A DNA stretch of 64,000 nt from Thermobifida alba (GTDB lineage Bacteria > Actinomycetota > Actinomycetes > Streptosporangiales > Streptosporangiaceae), in the NCBI RefSeq assembly GCF_023208015.1, contig NZ_CP051627.1, positions 1,116,001 through 1,180,000 of the forward strand, in the 5' to 3' direction. The position numbers and the translations under genes were made by a program. Under the pieces are notes generated by a model, which worked only from the letters and a program-made list of their open reading frames with translations, had not been told where the DNA came from and ran no database searches. Below, piece after piece: positions 25,305-34,268 of this stretch. Numbering within the stretch: the first letter of the stretch is position 1; the number at the start of each line of letters is the position of its first letter.

Positions 25305-26453
25305 TCAGAAACCGAGGTCGCGGCCGATGATCTCCTTCATGATCTCCGTCGTGCCGCCGAAGATCGTGTGGATCCGGGCGTCGCGCCAGAAGCGGGAGAT
25401 CGGGTATTCGTCCATGTAGCCGTAGCCTCCGTGCAGTTGCAGGCAGTCGTCTGCGGTGCGCTTCATCAGCTCGGTGGTCCACCACTTGGCCTTGGCCGCG
25501 TCGACCGGGCTGAGGGTCCCCGCGTTGAGTTCGAGGACGGCCCGGTCCACGTAGGTCTGCGCGATCTCGATCTCCGTCGCCATTTCGGCGAGTCGGAACC
25601 GGCTGTTCTGGAAACGGCCGATCTCCTGGCCGAAGGCCCTGCGCTCCCGGCAGTACCGCACGGTCCACTCAAGGGCGGCCTGTGCGGCGGCGACGGCGAC
25701 GACGGCGATGGACAGCCGCTCCTGCGGCAGGTTGCGCATCAGGTAGCCGAAGCCCTGGTTCTCCTCGCCGAGCAGGTTCGCCGCGGGCACCCGCACGTCC
25801 TCGAAGACCAGTTCCGCGGTGTCCTGGGAGTGCATGCCCGCCTTGGCCAGGTTGCGGCCGCGCCGGAAGCCGGGCATGTCGCGTTCCACGACCAGGAGGC
25901 TGATGCCGCGCGCCCCGGCCGACGGGTCGGTCTTGGCCACGACGATCACGAGATCGGCGTGGATGCCGTTGGTGATGAAGGTCTTGGAGCCGTTGAGGAC
26001 GTAGTGGTCGCCGTCGCGGACCGCGGTGGTGCGCACCGCCTTGAGGTCGCTGCCCGCGCCGGGCTCGGTCATCGCGATCGCGGTGACGAGGTCTCCGGAG
26101 CAGAAGCCGGGCAGCCAGCGCCGCTTCTGCTCCTCGGTGGCCAGCTCCAGCAGGTAGGGGGCGACGACGTCGTTGTGCAGACCGAAGCCGGAGCTGAGGG
26201 AGAGGGCGCCGGCGCGCGCGAACTCCTCCACGAGGACCGCGTTGTAGCGGAAGTCCGGCTCACCGCCGCCGCCGTACCCGGTGGGCACGGCCGTGCCGAG
26301 AAACCCCGCCTCACCGGCCTGTTTCCACAGTTCACGGTCGACCAGGCCCGCGGACTCCCAGCGTTCGTACTCGGAGACGACGTTGCGTCGGACGAACTCC
26401 CGTACGGAGTCCCGGAAGTCGTTGTGGACGGGGTCGAAGAGGGTGCGTTCCAT
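25305..26453 (-). CDS. Acyl-CoA dehydrogenase, long-chain (LCAD)-like
   Basis: A 382-residue FAD enzyme. 'AIAMTEPGAGSDLKAVRTTA' binds FAD and substrate, 'FITNGIHADLVIVVAKT' is the second signature, and 'LHGGYGYMDEYPISRFWRDARI' the C-terminal one. 'IFGGTTEIMKEIIGRDL' has Gly where short/medium-chain enzymes have the catalytic Glu. 'LPQERL' supplies the alternative Glu, as in LCAD. It dehydrogenates acyl-CoA to enoyl-CoA and passes electrons to ETF. It ends the MaoC-MerR2-ACAD transcript, with 2 bp between it and MerR2. Confidence 0.9.
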   Translation of the reverse strand: MERTLFDPVHNDFRDSVREFVRRNVVSEYERWESAGLVDRELWKQAGEAGFLGTAVPTGYGGGGEPDFRYNAVLVEEFARAGALSLSSGFGLHNDVVAPYLLELATEEQKRRWLPGFCSGDLVTAIAMTEPGAGSDLKAVRTTAVRDGDHYVLNGSKTFITNGIHADLVIVVAKTDPSAGARGISLLVVERDMPGFRRGRNLAKAGMHSQDTAELVFEDVRVPAANLLGEENQGFGYLMRNLPQERLSIAVVAVAAAQAALEWTVRYCRERRAFGQEIGRFQNSRFRLAEMATEIEIAQTYVDRAVLELNAGTLSPVDAAKAKWWTTELMKRTADDCLQLHGGYGYMDEYPISRFWRDARIHTIFGGTTEIMKEIIGRDLGF

Positions 26454-26455
26454 CG

Positions 26456-26956
26456 TCAGCTCCAGCGTGGTCGTGGGTGGTCGTCCGCTCCGTCCTCCGT
26501 CGCCGTCTCCGTGCTGCTCTTCTCGCTGATCCAGCGCAGCAGCTGCGGCCCGGAGGCGTCGGGGCCGGGGCGGGCGGAAGCTGCCGCACTGACGAGCGCG
26601 TACAGCCGCTTGAGGACCCGGATCCGGTGGTCGAGCTGGGCGACCTTCTCCTGCAGGATCGCCTTCGTGCGGCTCGACGCCGTGGCGCCGGTCAGCGCGA
26701 ACCGGCCCAGCTCGGCGATCTCGTCGAGGTCGAAGCCGAGCTGTTTCAGGATGCGGGTCCCCTCCAGGTAGAAGAAGTAGTCGCGGGAGTAGCGGCGTGT
26801 CCCGCCCGCTGTCCTCTCGGGCGGGGGGAGGATGCCGAGTTCCTCGTAGTAGCGGATGGTGCGGGTGGACAGGCCTGCCTGGCGGGCGAGTTCGCCGATG
26901 CTGAGCAGGCCGCGCCGCTCGTCCCTGTGGCCGTCGGCCGGGGTGGAGGCTGCCAC
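26456..26956 (-). CDS. MerR-family transcriptional regulator 2
   Basis: A 166-residue paralogue of the MerR protein at 24620-25177. It has 'LLSIGELARQAGLSTRTIRYYEELGILPPPERTAGGTRRY', then 'GTRILKQLGFDLDEIAEL' and a dimerisation helix 'AILQEKVAQLDHRIRVLKRLYALV'. The start is GTG at 26956 after GGGAGGAA. It sits between MaoC and acyl-CoA dehydrogenase genes in the same orientation. It is a candidate for binding the ACGTTnAACGT palindromes across the island, including the one before its own operon at 27478. Confidence 0.88.
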   Translation of the reverse strand: MAASTPADGHRDERRGLLSIGELARQAGLSTRTIRYYEELGILPPPERTAGGTRRYSRDYFFYLEGTRILKQLGFDLDEIAELGRFALTGATASSRTKAILQEKVAQLDHRIRVLKRLYALVSAAASARPGPDASGPQLLRWISEKSSTETATEDGADDHPRPRWS

Positions 26957-26974
26957 GGGTTCCTCCCGGGGCTG

Positions 26975-27421
26975 TCAGGCGGCCCGGGCGGAGGGGCTGG
27001 AGCCGACCCAGATGTTGATGCGGGCCGAGACCACCGTCTCGCCGCGCTGGTTGAGGATGTCCTCCTTGAGGGTCACCACGCCCCCCGGGGCCTTGTCCTT
27101 CTTGGCGAGCACCTCCATGACCGGGTGGATGGTGTCCCCGAAGAAGCAGGGGGCGAGGAACTTCACCTCTTCCATGCCCAGGAACGCGATGACCCGGCCC
27201 GGCAGCAGCGGGATGAGTCCGGCGCCGCAGGACAGCACCAGCAGGCCGTGCGCGATGCGCTGCCTGAACGGTGTGGTCTTGGCGTACTCGGCGTCCATGT
27301 GCAGGCCGAAGTGGTCGCCGGTGACGCCGGCGAAGTTCACCACGTGGGTCTCGGTGATGGTGAGGCCGCTGAAGGAGCGCTTGTCGCCGACGGCGAGTTC
27401 GTCGTAGTAGCGGTCGAACAC
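26975..27421 (-). CDS. MaoC-like (R)-specific enoyl-CoA hydratase
   Basis: A 148-residue single hot-dog domain. 'FAGVTGDHFGLHMDAEYAKTTPFRQRIAHGLLVLS' contains the hydratase-2 Asp/His catalytic pair and the 'AHGLL' helix. Length matches PhaJ/MaoC-type single-domain hydratases. It would hydrate a 2-enoyl-CoA in the pathway fed by the acyl-CoA dehydrogenase downstream. It is the first gene of the operon, with a palindromic site 54 bp upstream. Confidence 0.88.
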   Translation of the reverse strand: MFDRYYDELAVGDKRSFSGLTITETHVVNFAGVTGDHFGLHMDAEYAKTTPFRQRIAHGLLVLSCGAGLIPLLPGRVIAFLGMEEVKFLAPCFFGDTIHPVMEVLAKKDKAPGGVVTLKEDILNQRGETVVSARINIWVGSSPSARAA

Positions 27422-27442
27422 GGGGACTCCCTGTCCTGCCGG

Positions 27443-27460
27443 GGCCGCTCGCGAGCGGCC
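27443..27460. repeat. 18-bp perfect palindrome in the MaoC leader
   Basis: GGCCGCTCGCGAGCGGCC is fully self-complementary and lies 22 bp upstream of the MaoC start, between the start and the putative operator at 27478. It may act as a leader hairpin or a second protein site. Confidence 0.6.
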
Positions 27461-27477
27461 GCAATATTTAATAGTTT

Positions 27478-27488
27478 ACGTTCAACGT
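27478..27488. promoter_or_regulatory. Island operator, MaoC-MerR2 promoter
   Basis: ACGTTCAACGT is a perfect palindrome around one central base, in an AT-rich patch 57 bp upstream of MaoC. It is one of the shared island motifs (consensus TTGACGTTGAACGTCAA). Confidence 0.65.
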
Positions 27489-27612
27489 TATATAACATCA
27501 CGGTGCTCCGGGTAAACCCCGCAACCGGGCCGCCCCGCGGAGGACCGGGGACGGCGACCCGGCGTGTCGGTCCGCACGGCAGCGGGCGGGGCGTGCCCCG
27601 CCCGTGCGGTGG

Positions 27613-29572
27613 TCAGATCCGGAGCGCGAGTTCGTAGGCCTGCCTGGTGGCGTAGGAGATCCGCCGCGGTGCGTAGGCGTCCCCCAGGACGTGCCGCTGG
27701 GCGACCCGTCCCTCCAGTTCCGTGTAGAGGGCGGACTCGGCCTCCCCGCCGCAGGCCAGCACGACCGAGTCGTAACCGGTGTGCTCGCGCTCCACCCCCG
27801 AGTAGACGTTGCGCGAGACCACGCGGTCCGGCTCGATGCGGGCCACCCGCTCCGTCACCTCGATCCGGGCGCCCGCCGCGCTGAGCTTGGCCAGGGGCGC
27901 CCCGATGGAGTACCGGCCCACCAGGGGGGCGATCGCGGGCGTCGGGTAGAGCACGGTGACCTGCCGGCCGAGGTCGGCCAGGTGTCCGGCGACCGTGAGC
28001 GGCTGCATGTGGTCCTCCATCGCGACCACGAGCACCCGCCGGCCGGTCTCGGCCCGGCCCAGCAGCACCTCGCGTCCGTCCACCACGAACGGCAGGTCCA
28101 CGCCGGGGATGTCGGGCCGCCGGGACCGGGCGCCGGTGGCCACCGCCACGACGTCGAACCCGGCCCCGGCCACGGCCTCGGCCGTCGCCTCGCGGCCCAG
28201 CTCGACCCCGACACCCAGGGAGGCCAGCCGCCGCTGCTGGAAGGCCAGGAAGTCGGTGTAGGAGGAGTTCTCGGCGGCCCGCGCGGCGATCCGCATCTGC
28301 CCGCCGACCTCCTCCTCGCGCTCCCACAGCCACACCCGGTGGCCGCGTTCGGCCAGCAGCGCGGACAGCTCCAGTCCGGCCGGCCCCGCCCCGGCGACGA
28401 GGACCCGCTTGGGGACCCTGGCCCGGGGCGGTGGCGGCTCGGCCTCGCGTCCGGTGCGCGGGTTCACCGAGCAGCCGAACCGCACGCCGTCCACGACGAC
28501 CCGGTGCAGGCAGTCGTTGGTGCCGATGCAGGGCCGGATGTCGGCGGTGCGTCCGCTGCGGGCCTTGGCGACGAGGTCGCCGTCGGCGAACATGGCCCGT
28601 GCCATCCCGACGACGTCGGCGTGCCCCTCCGCGACGACGCGGGCCGCCGCGGCGGCCGTCGCGACCCGTCCGGTGTAGACCACGGGGATGTCCAGGGCCT
28701 CCCGGAACCTGCGGGCCAGGCCCGACCCAGTGCGCGACGCCGTAGTGGTGGGTCTGGATGTAGCTGGGGGCGCCCCAGTTGTTGCCGACCACGCAGTGCA
28801 GGTAGTCGACGGTGCCGCTGGCCTGCAGCGAGGAGGCGATGGCCAGCCCCTCGGCCAGGTCGTAGCCGCCCTCGAACAGTTCGTCCATGTTCAGCCGCAC
28901 CCCGACGGTGAAGTCCGGCCCGACCTCCCGGCGAATGGCGTGCAGCACGTCCAGCAGCAGCCGCATCCGCCGCCCGTGGTCGCCGCCGTAGGCGTCGTCG
29001 CGCCGGTTGGTGGCGGGGGAGAGGAAGAGCTGCAACAGGTCCTCGTGGTTGGCGTGCACCTCCACCCCGTCGAGTCCGGCGGCCCTGGCCTCTGCGGCGG
29101 AGAACGCGTACTCCTCGACGAGCCGGGCGATCTCGGCGGTGTCCAGCACGTGCGGGACCTGGTTGTTGGTGTGGTTGGCCAGCCGGCCCGACGGCGAGTG
29201 CGGCATGCCGCCCTGCATGATCAGCTGGGCCGAGGCGTAGGCGCCGGCCGAGCGCACCGCCTCGGCGTAGCGGGCGGCCCGTTCGCGGAAGTGCGGCAGC
29301 CGGAAGACGCCGCGGACGGTGGCCCCCAGCCCGGTCGGTTCGAACCCGGGGATCACCGTGTTGCCGACGAATCCGTTCAGGCCGCAGATCCAGGCGGCCC
29401 CGCTCTCGGCGCGCCGCCGCCAGTAGGCGATGGTGGCGCGGGCCTGGCGTTCGCTGCCGAACAGGTCGCCGGTCAGCTGCCCGTGCGGCGGCAGCATGAT
29501 CCGGTTGCGCAGGTCCATGCGGCCCACCCGGATCGGCTGGAACAGCGGGCTGTGCGCGGTCGGTTCCGTCAT
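27613..29572 (-). pseudogene. OYE/2,4-dienoyl-CoA-reductase-type FMN-FAD oxidoreductase, frameshifted
   Basis: Two frames together encode one protein of about 650 residues. The N-terminal part ('LFQPIRVGRMDLRNRIMLPPHG', 'VEVHANHEDLLQLFLSPATNRRDDAYGG') is the FMN barrel of the old yellow enzyme family. The C-terminal part ('MVYTGRV', 'CIGTNDC', 'KRVLVAGAGPAGLELSALLAERGH') is the Fe-S segment and FAD/NAD(P)H module, as in dienoyl-CoA reductase and BaiCD/BaiH. The frame changes near 28700-28740, after 'HHYGVAHW', and the total length leaves one extra base. The second cluster ligand of 'CxxC' is Thr. Either the gene is broken or this is a sequencing error. The ATG overlaps the flavoprotein stop by 4 bp. 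Confidence 0.8.
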
Positions 29573-31185
29573 CGGCCCGTCCTCCGGTGCGTGGCCGCGT
29601 GCCGTCCGGCGAGGTGGGCGAAGACCAGGGCGGGCCCGAGCGTGCCCCCGGCGCCTCCGTAGGCCATGCCGGTGGGGGCGGCCATCGCGTTGCCCGCGGC
29701 GTAGAGCCCCTCCACCGGTGTGCCGTCGACGCTGAGGACCTGGCCGTCGGGGGTGGTGCGGGGGCCGCCCTTGGTCCCCAGGGCGCTGGGGTGCACGGGC
29801 ACGGCGTGGAACGGCCCGGTGCCGAGGGGGCCCAGGGTGGCCTGCGGGGTGCCGTAGTACGCCTGGTCCCCGCACCAGCCGTCGTACACGCTCTCGCCGC
29901 GGCCGAAGTCGGGGTCGTGCCCGTTCCGGGCGTGGTCGTTGAAGCGCGCCACGGTCGCGGTGAGCGCGTCGGCCGGGACCCCGATCCGCTCGGCGAGGCC
30001 GTCGAGGGTGGCGGCGCTGGTCACCCAGTCGGGGGCGCCGTGGCCCGGGGCGGTGCCGAACACGCCGTACCGGCGCACGCAGGCGTCGTCGAGGAGCAGC
30101 CAGGCCGGGACGTTGGCGTAGGAGAACGAGGCGCTGTCGAAGGTGCGGAACACCGCGCCCAGGGCGTTGTAGTTGGCGGCCTCGTTGGCGAACCGGCGGC
30201 CGCGCGCGTTGACCATGAGGGTGCCGGGCAGGGTCCGCTCGCGCAGCAGCAGGGTGGGGGCGGGGGAGCCGTCCGGGCCGGGAACCAGGACGACGGGCAC
30301 CCACCAGGCCTCGTGGACGCCGCCGAGCCGGGCTCCCAGGCGCATCGCCATGCGCAGTCCGTCCCCGGTGTTGCTCGGTACCCCCGGGGGGTGGGAGAGG
30401 GGGCCGTGGACCAGGTCCCGGACCAGTTCGCGGTCGTGCTCGAAGCCGCCGGTGGCGATGACGACCCCCCGGCGGGCGCGGACCTCGTGCGGCCCCGTGT
30501 CCGTCGCGAACCGGACGCCGGTGACGCGGCCGCGGTCGACCAGCAGGTCGACGGCCCGCATTCCGGTACGGGGGGTGATCCCCCGGTCCAGACAGCCCCG
30601 GAGCAGAGCGGCGACCAGGCCCCGTCCCAGCCCCTCCTGGGACGCCTCGGTCCGCCGGCGCAGGAGCTCGGGGGCGATGACCCCGGTTCCGCCGCCGCTG
30701 GGGATCTCGCTGAGGCGCAGGCGCCGCACGGTGCCGACCATCCGTTCCCGCCAGGGGCCCAACCGCCGGGTGTCGAACAGCGCGGGCTCCAGGGAGCGGC
30801 CGCCTCCGGGCAGGCCGCCGGGGTGCTCGGGGTGGTAGTCGGGGTAGCGGGGGACCAGTTCGAGGCGGAGCGGCGTCTGGCTCTCCAGCCAGTCCAGGGT
30901 GGGGGCAACGTTGTCGACGAACGCCTCGACCAGCTCCGGGCGCATGCTGCCGTTGGACAGCGAGTGCAGATAGGTCAGCGCCTGTTCCCGGCTGTCGTGG
31001 ACACCGGCCTCGGCGGCGTGGCGGTTGTTGGGGAGCCAGACGACGCCGCCGGAGAGCGCCGTCGTGCCGCCGACCCGGTCGGCCTTCTCGAACAGTCCCA
31101 CCGAGGCGCCGTTGCTCGCCGCTGCCAGCGCGGCGGTCAGGCCTGCGGCGCCGGTGCCGAGCACCACCACGTCGTACTTGCTCAT
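29569..31185 (-). CDS. FAD-dependent 3-ketosteroid-dehydrogenase/fumarate-reductase-like oxidoreductase 1
   Basis: A 538-residue flavoprotein. Residues 3-30 'YDVVVLGTGAAGLTAALAA' form the dinucleotide-binding fold, and 'RVGGTTALSGGVVWLPNN' follows. The C-terminal 'GLYAAGNAMAAPTGMAYGGAGGTLGPALVF' corresponds to the KSTD segment that holds the active-site Tyr and Gly. Members insert or remove a double bond next to a ring ketone. The ATG at 31185 follows GGAAGGTGG. Its stop overlaps the OYE start by 4 bp, so they act in one pathway. A paralogue is at 34269-35894. The substrate is not identified. Confidence 0.85.
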   Translation of the reverse strand: MSKYDVVVLGTGAAGLTAALAAASNGASVGLFEKADRVGGTTALSGGVVWLPNNRHAAEAGVHDSREQALTYLHSLSNGSMRPELVEAFVDNVAPTLDWLESQTPLRLELVPRYPDYHPEHPGGLPGGGRSLEPALFDTRRLGPWRERMVGTVRRLRLSEIPSGGGTGVIAPELLRRRTEASQEGLGRGLVAALLRGCLDRGITPRTGMRAVDLLVDRGRVTGVRFATDTGPHEVRARRGVVIATGGFEHDRELVRDLVHGPLSHPPGVPSNTGDGLRMAMRLGARLGGVHEAWWVPVVLVPGPDGSPAPTLLLRERTLPGTLMVNARGRRFANEAANYNALGAVFRTFDSASFSYANVPAWLLLDDACVRRYGVFGTAPGHGAPDWVTSAATLDGLAERIGVPADALTATVARFNDHARNGHDPDFGRGESVYDGWCGDQAYYGTPQATLGPLGTGPFHAVPVHPSALGTKGGPRTTPDGQVLSVDGTPVEGLYAAGNAMAAPTGMAYGGAGGTLGPALVFAHLAGRHAATHRRTGR

Positions 31186-31234
31186 CGCACCACCTTCCGG
31201 ATCGTCTGAGCCCACCGCGAATCTATCTCATGGC

Positions 31235-31245
31235 ACGTTTTACGT
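31235..31245. promoter_or_regulatory. Island operator between flavoprotein 1 and MFS genes
   Basis: ACGTTTTACGT (one mismatch to ACGTTnAACGT) lies between the divergent starts at 31185 and 31289, so it could control both directions. Confidence 0.5.
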
Positions 31246-31288
31246 ATAGGGTTAAGTTTATCGTCGGGACTGCGGAAGGAACATCCGG

Positions 31289-32521
31289 ATGGCCGCCCAA
31301 CCGCCGAAGACCACCGGCCCGGCAGGCGGGACGCCCGCCGCCGACACCCCGCTGCGGACCTGGATCTGGCCGGTCCTGCTGGTCATGAGCGCCGCGGCGG
31401 TCTCCCAGGGATTCGTCCGCTTCACCCTCGGCTACGTCATGCCGGACATGACCCGCGACCTGCTCGGCTCCTACGGCACGGCCGGCCTGCTCAGCGCCAC
31501 CAACCTGGGCGGCTACCTCGTCGGCGTCGTCGTGCTGGCCTCGGTCGGCCACCGGTTCGAGAGCACCCGGCTGCTCAGGACCGGGCTGGCGCTGACCGCG
31601 CTGGGCCTGGCCGTCGTGGCGGCCGCCCCCTCCGTACCGGTGCTCTTCGTCGGCATGGGACTGGCCGGCCTGTGCAGCTCACTGGTCTGGATCCCGATTC
31701 CCTCGGTCGTCGGCGCCCACGTCCCCGCCCGCCACCGGGGCCTCGGATTCGGCCTGGCCACCGCGGGCATCGGGGTCAGCATCGCGGTGACCGGACCCGC
31801 CGTGACGCTCCTCCAGCGGGTGTTCGGCGCGGGGCAGTGGCGTCCGGTGTGGGCGCTGGAGACAGCCCTGGCGGTGGTGGTCCTGCTGCTCCTGCTGTTC
31901 CTCAGGCCGGTGCGCGCCGAGGCCGCGGAACCGTCCCCGCGCCTTGCCGGGCGGACCGCGCTGCCCGGCGGGGGCAGACTGCTGACCTCCTACTTCCTGT
32001 ACGGGGTCAGCTTCGTCCTCTACACCACCTACCTCGTCGTGGCCCTCCGGGACGACCTGGGCTTCTCCCCGGACGACGCCGGGCTGGCCTTCGCTCTCCT
32101 CGGTGTGGCCAGCATCGTCGGGGGCGCGGCGGGCGGCCGCGCCTCCGACCGGATCGGCCGCCGTCCGGTCCTGGCGGTCTGCATCGCCGCCGCAGGCCTG
32201 CTGGCCCTGGTCGTCCCGCTGGGGTGGGGCGAGGCGGTCCTGGCGGCGAACCTCCTCTACGGGCTGGTGATGACGTCGGTCGGCGCGGTGATGGTCGCCT
32301 ACCTCGGCGACCTCCTCCCGCCCGCCCGGATGGCGGCGGCCTTCGGCGGTGTGACGGCCGGCCTCGGCCTGGCGCAGGTCGTCGGCCCGCCCGTCGGCGG
32401 CTGGCTGGCCGACACGACCGGGTCCTTCGCCGCGGTCTTCGTCCTCGCCTGCGTCTGCGGGGTGGCCGGCGGAGTCGTCGCGGCCTTCCTGCCGGGGACG
32501 GGGGCGGGCCGACGGCGGTGA
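31289..32521 (+). CDS. MFS transporter
   Basis: A 410-residue protein with 12 predicted membrane helices. 'GLLSATNLGGYLVGVVVLASVGHRF' and 'GRASDRIGRRPVLAV' (the loop 8-9 copy of the MFS A motif) are visible, and the protein resembles the YbfB/YjiJ branch. The ATG at 31289 follows GGAAGGA. It diverges from flavoprotein 1 over an interval with an island operator, so it probably imports or exports the substrate of that pathway. Confidence 0.85.
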   Translation: MAAQPPKTTGPAGGTPAADTPLRTWIWPVLLVMSAAAVSQGFVRFTLGYVMPDMTRDLLGSYGTAGLLSATNLGGYLVGVVVLASVGHRFESTRLLRTGLALTALGLAVVAAAPSVPVLFVGMGLAGLCSSLVWIPIPSVVGAHVPARHRGLGFGLATAGIGVSIAVTGPAVTLLQRVFGAGQWRPVWALETALAVVVLLLLLFLRPVRAEAAEPSPRLAGRTALPGGGRLLTSYFLYGVSFVLYTTYLVVALRDDLGFSPDDAGLAFALLGVASIVGGAAGGRASDRIGRRPVLAVCIAAAGLLALVVPLGWGEAVLAANLLYGLVMTSVGAVMVAYLGDLLPPARMAAAFGGVTAGLGLAQVVGPPVGGWLADTTGSFAAVFVLACVCGVAGGVVAAFLPGTGAGRRR

Positions 32522-32540
32522 GTCGGCCCGCCCCCCGGGC

Positions 32541-34163
32541 TCAGTGGCCGGGGTCGGACACCTTGTCGGGGTCGATCTTGACCTCGATGAGCACCGGCCG
32601 GTCCCGGTTCTTGAGCGCGGCGAGCGCCTCGTCCAGTTCGGCCGGGTTGCGCACGGTGAAGCCCTGCCCGCCGAGCGCCGTGGCGACCGGGCCGAAGTCG
32701 GGCCAGTCGAACATGGAGATGGCCGGGTCCATGCCCTTGGTGCGGAACTGGATGTGCTCGGCGCCGTAGGCGTTGTCGTTGAACAGGACGACGACGAGGT
32801 CGATGCCGTGGCGCACCGCGGTGTTGAACTCGGCCAGCCCGCCGAGCATGAACCCGCCGTCGCCGGTGACGAGCAGGGTGGGGCGTCCCGGGGCGCCCAG
32901 GGCGGCGCCGATCGCGTTGCCCATGCCCAGGCCGATCGAGCCGAAGTTGACGGTGTGCACGTAGGCGCTCGGTTCGGGGCAGTGCAGCATGGTGAAGGCG
33001 TGGAAGATGAACCGGCCGCCGTCGAAGACGAGGTTCCGGTCGGCGGGGAACTCCTCGTCGATGCGGAGCATGGCGGTACGGATGTCCACGGTCTCGTCCG
33101 TGCTGCGGTCGGTGAAGTCCGCGGGGGAGCGGGAGGCCAGTCGCGCGGCGAGGTCCGCGGAGGCGAAGCCGGTGGCGGGGACCCCCGCCCGGTCCAGCCA
33201 CTCGACGATCGTGTCCGCCACGGTCGCGGCGTCCCCCACGACCCCGGCGTCGACGGGGGAGAACCGGTTGATGCTGTCGCGGTCCAGGTCGACGTGGACG
33301 ACCCGCTTGTCCTCCAGCAGCGACCCCTCGGCCGTGGTCCACTTGTTGAGACCGGCCCCGAAGGCGATGACGCAGTCGCTCTTCAGGATCGTCTCCACGG
33401 CGACGTCGTGGGACAGGGTGCCGAAGATGTCGAGGTTGCACCGCTCGCCGCGGAACAGGTCCTTGCCGCGCAGCGTCGTGGCGACCGGCGCGCCGATGCG
33501 TTCGGCCAGGCGCAGCAGCGCCGCCCGGGCCCGGGGGGTGGCCGCGCCGCGTCCGGCCAGCACGATCGGGCGGCGGGCGGCGGCGACGACTCCGACGGCG
33601 GCGTCCAGCGCGTCCGGATCCGGTACCACGGACTGCGGTTCGACCAGTTTGGGCGCGACCTTCTGGTAGGGGACGTCCTCCCACTGGAAGTCGACCGGCA
33701 CGTTGAGCACGACGGGCCGCCGCTCCAGCAGCGCCCGCCGGATCGCGGTGGCCACGTCCTCGGCCGCGGTCAGCGGGGAGCGGACCTGTTCGAATCCGGC
33801 GCCGGTGGGGAGGACGACGTCGCGCTGTGCGATGTTCTGGAAGTTCTCCCGGTCCACCACCGCGGTGTCGCCCGCGACGAGCAGGACCGGCGTGCGGTCG
33901 CGCACGCTCTCCACCAGGGCGGTCACGGTGTTGGTCAGGGCCGGTCCGTGGGTCACCGTGGCCACGCCGAGCCGTCCGGAGGTGCGGGCGAAGCCGTTGG
34001 CGGCCAGGACGGCCCCCGCCTCGTTGGAGAAGGAGTAGTACCTCCCCCCGGTCACCCGCTGGAAGCTGTCCATCATGTACAGGTTGGCGTCCCCGAGGAC
34101 CCCGAAGACGGTGTCCACGCCGTGGTCGGCGAGGGCACGGGCCATCACTTCGTGAAACAGCAT
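32541..34163 (-). CDS. Thiamine-diphosphate-dependent enzyme, acetolactate synthase/benzoylformate decarboxylase family
   Basis: A 540-residue ThDP enzyme with three domains. The activating Glu48 is in 'YSFSNEAGAVLAANGFARTSG'. The middle domain carries 'RRPIVLAGRGAATPRARAALLRLAERIGAPVATT'. The C-terminal ThDP/Mg motif is 'VTGDGGFMLGGLAEFNTAVRHGIDLVVVLFNDNAYG'. No regulatory subunit gene is nearby, so it is not a housekeeping acetohydroxyacid synthase. It is convergent with the MFS gene and divergent from flavoprotein 2, with a shared island half-site. It may cleave or form a C-C bond next to a ketone in the same pathway (inference). Confidence 0.85.
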   Translation of the reverse strand: MLFHEVMARALADHGVDTVFGVLGDANLYMMDSFQRVTGGRYYSFSNEAGAVLAANGFARTSGRLGVATVTHGPALTNTVTALVESVRDRTPVLLVAGDTAVVDRENFQNIAQRDVVLPTGAGFEQVRSPLTAAEDVATAIRRALLERRPVVLNVPVDFQWEDVPYQKVAPKLVEPQSVVPDPDALDAAVGVVAAARRPIVLAGRGAATPRARAALLRLAERIGAPVATTLRGKDLFRGERCNLDIFGTLSHDVAVETILKSDCVIAFGAGLNKWTTAEGSLLEDKRVVHVDLDRDSINRFSPVDAGVVGDAATVADTIVEWLDRAGVPATGFASADLAARLASRSPADFTDRSTDETVDIRTAMLRIDEEFPADRNLVFDGGRFIFHAFTMLHCPEPSAYVHTVNFGSIGLGMGNAIGAALGAPGRPTLLVTGDGGFMLGGLAEFNTAVRHGIDLVVVLFNDNAYGAEHIQFRTKGMDPAISMFDWPDFGPVATALGGQGFTVRNPAELDEALAALKNRDRPVLIEVKIDPDKVSDPGH

Positions 34164-34211
34164 TTGCCGGACTCCCCTCGTAGGTTCCCCAGAACGTTCG
34201 CAAACCTTCCC

Positions 34212-34225
34212 TTGAACGTCAATAG
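34212..34225. promoter_or_regulatory. Island operator half-site between TPP enzyme and flavoprotein 2
   Basis: TTGAACGTCAATAG is identical over 14 bp to the right half of the best site at 46379, while the left half is degenerate. It sits between divergent starts at 34163 and 34269. Confidence 0.5.
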
Positions 34226-34268
34226 GAAGATATATTAGAAAGAGGGGGCTACCGGGAGAGGAGCCGTC

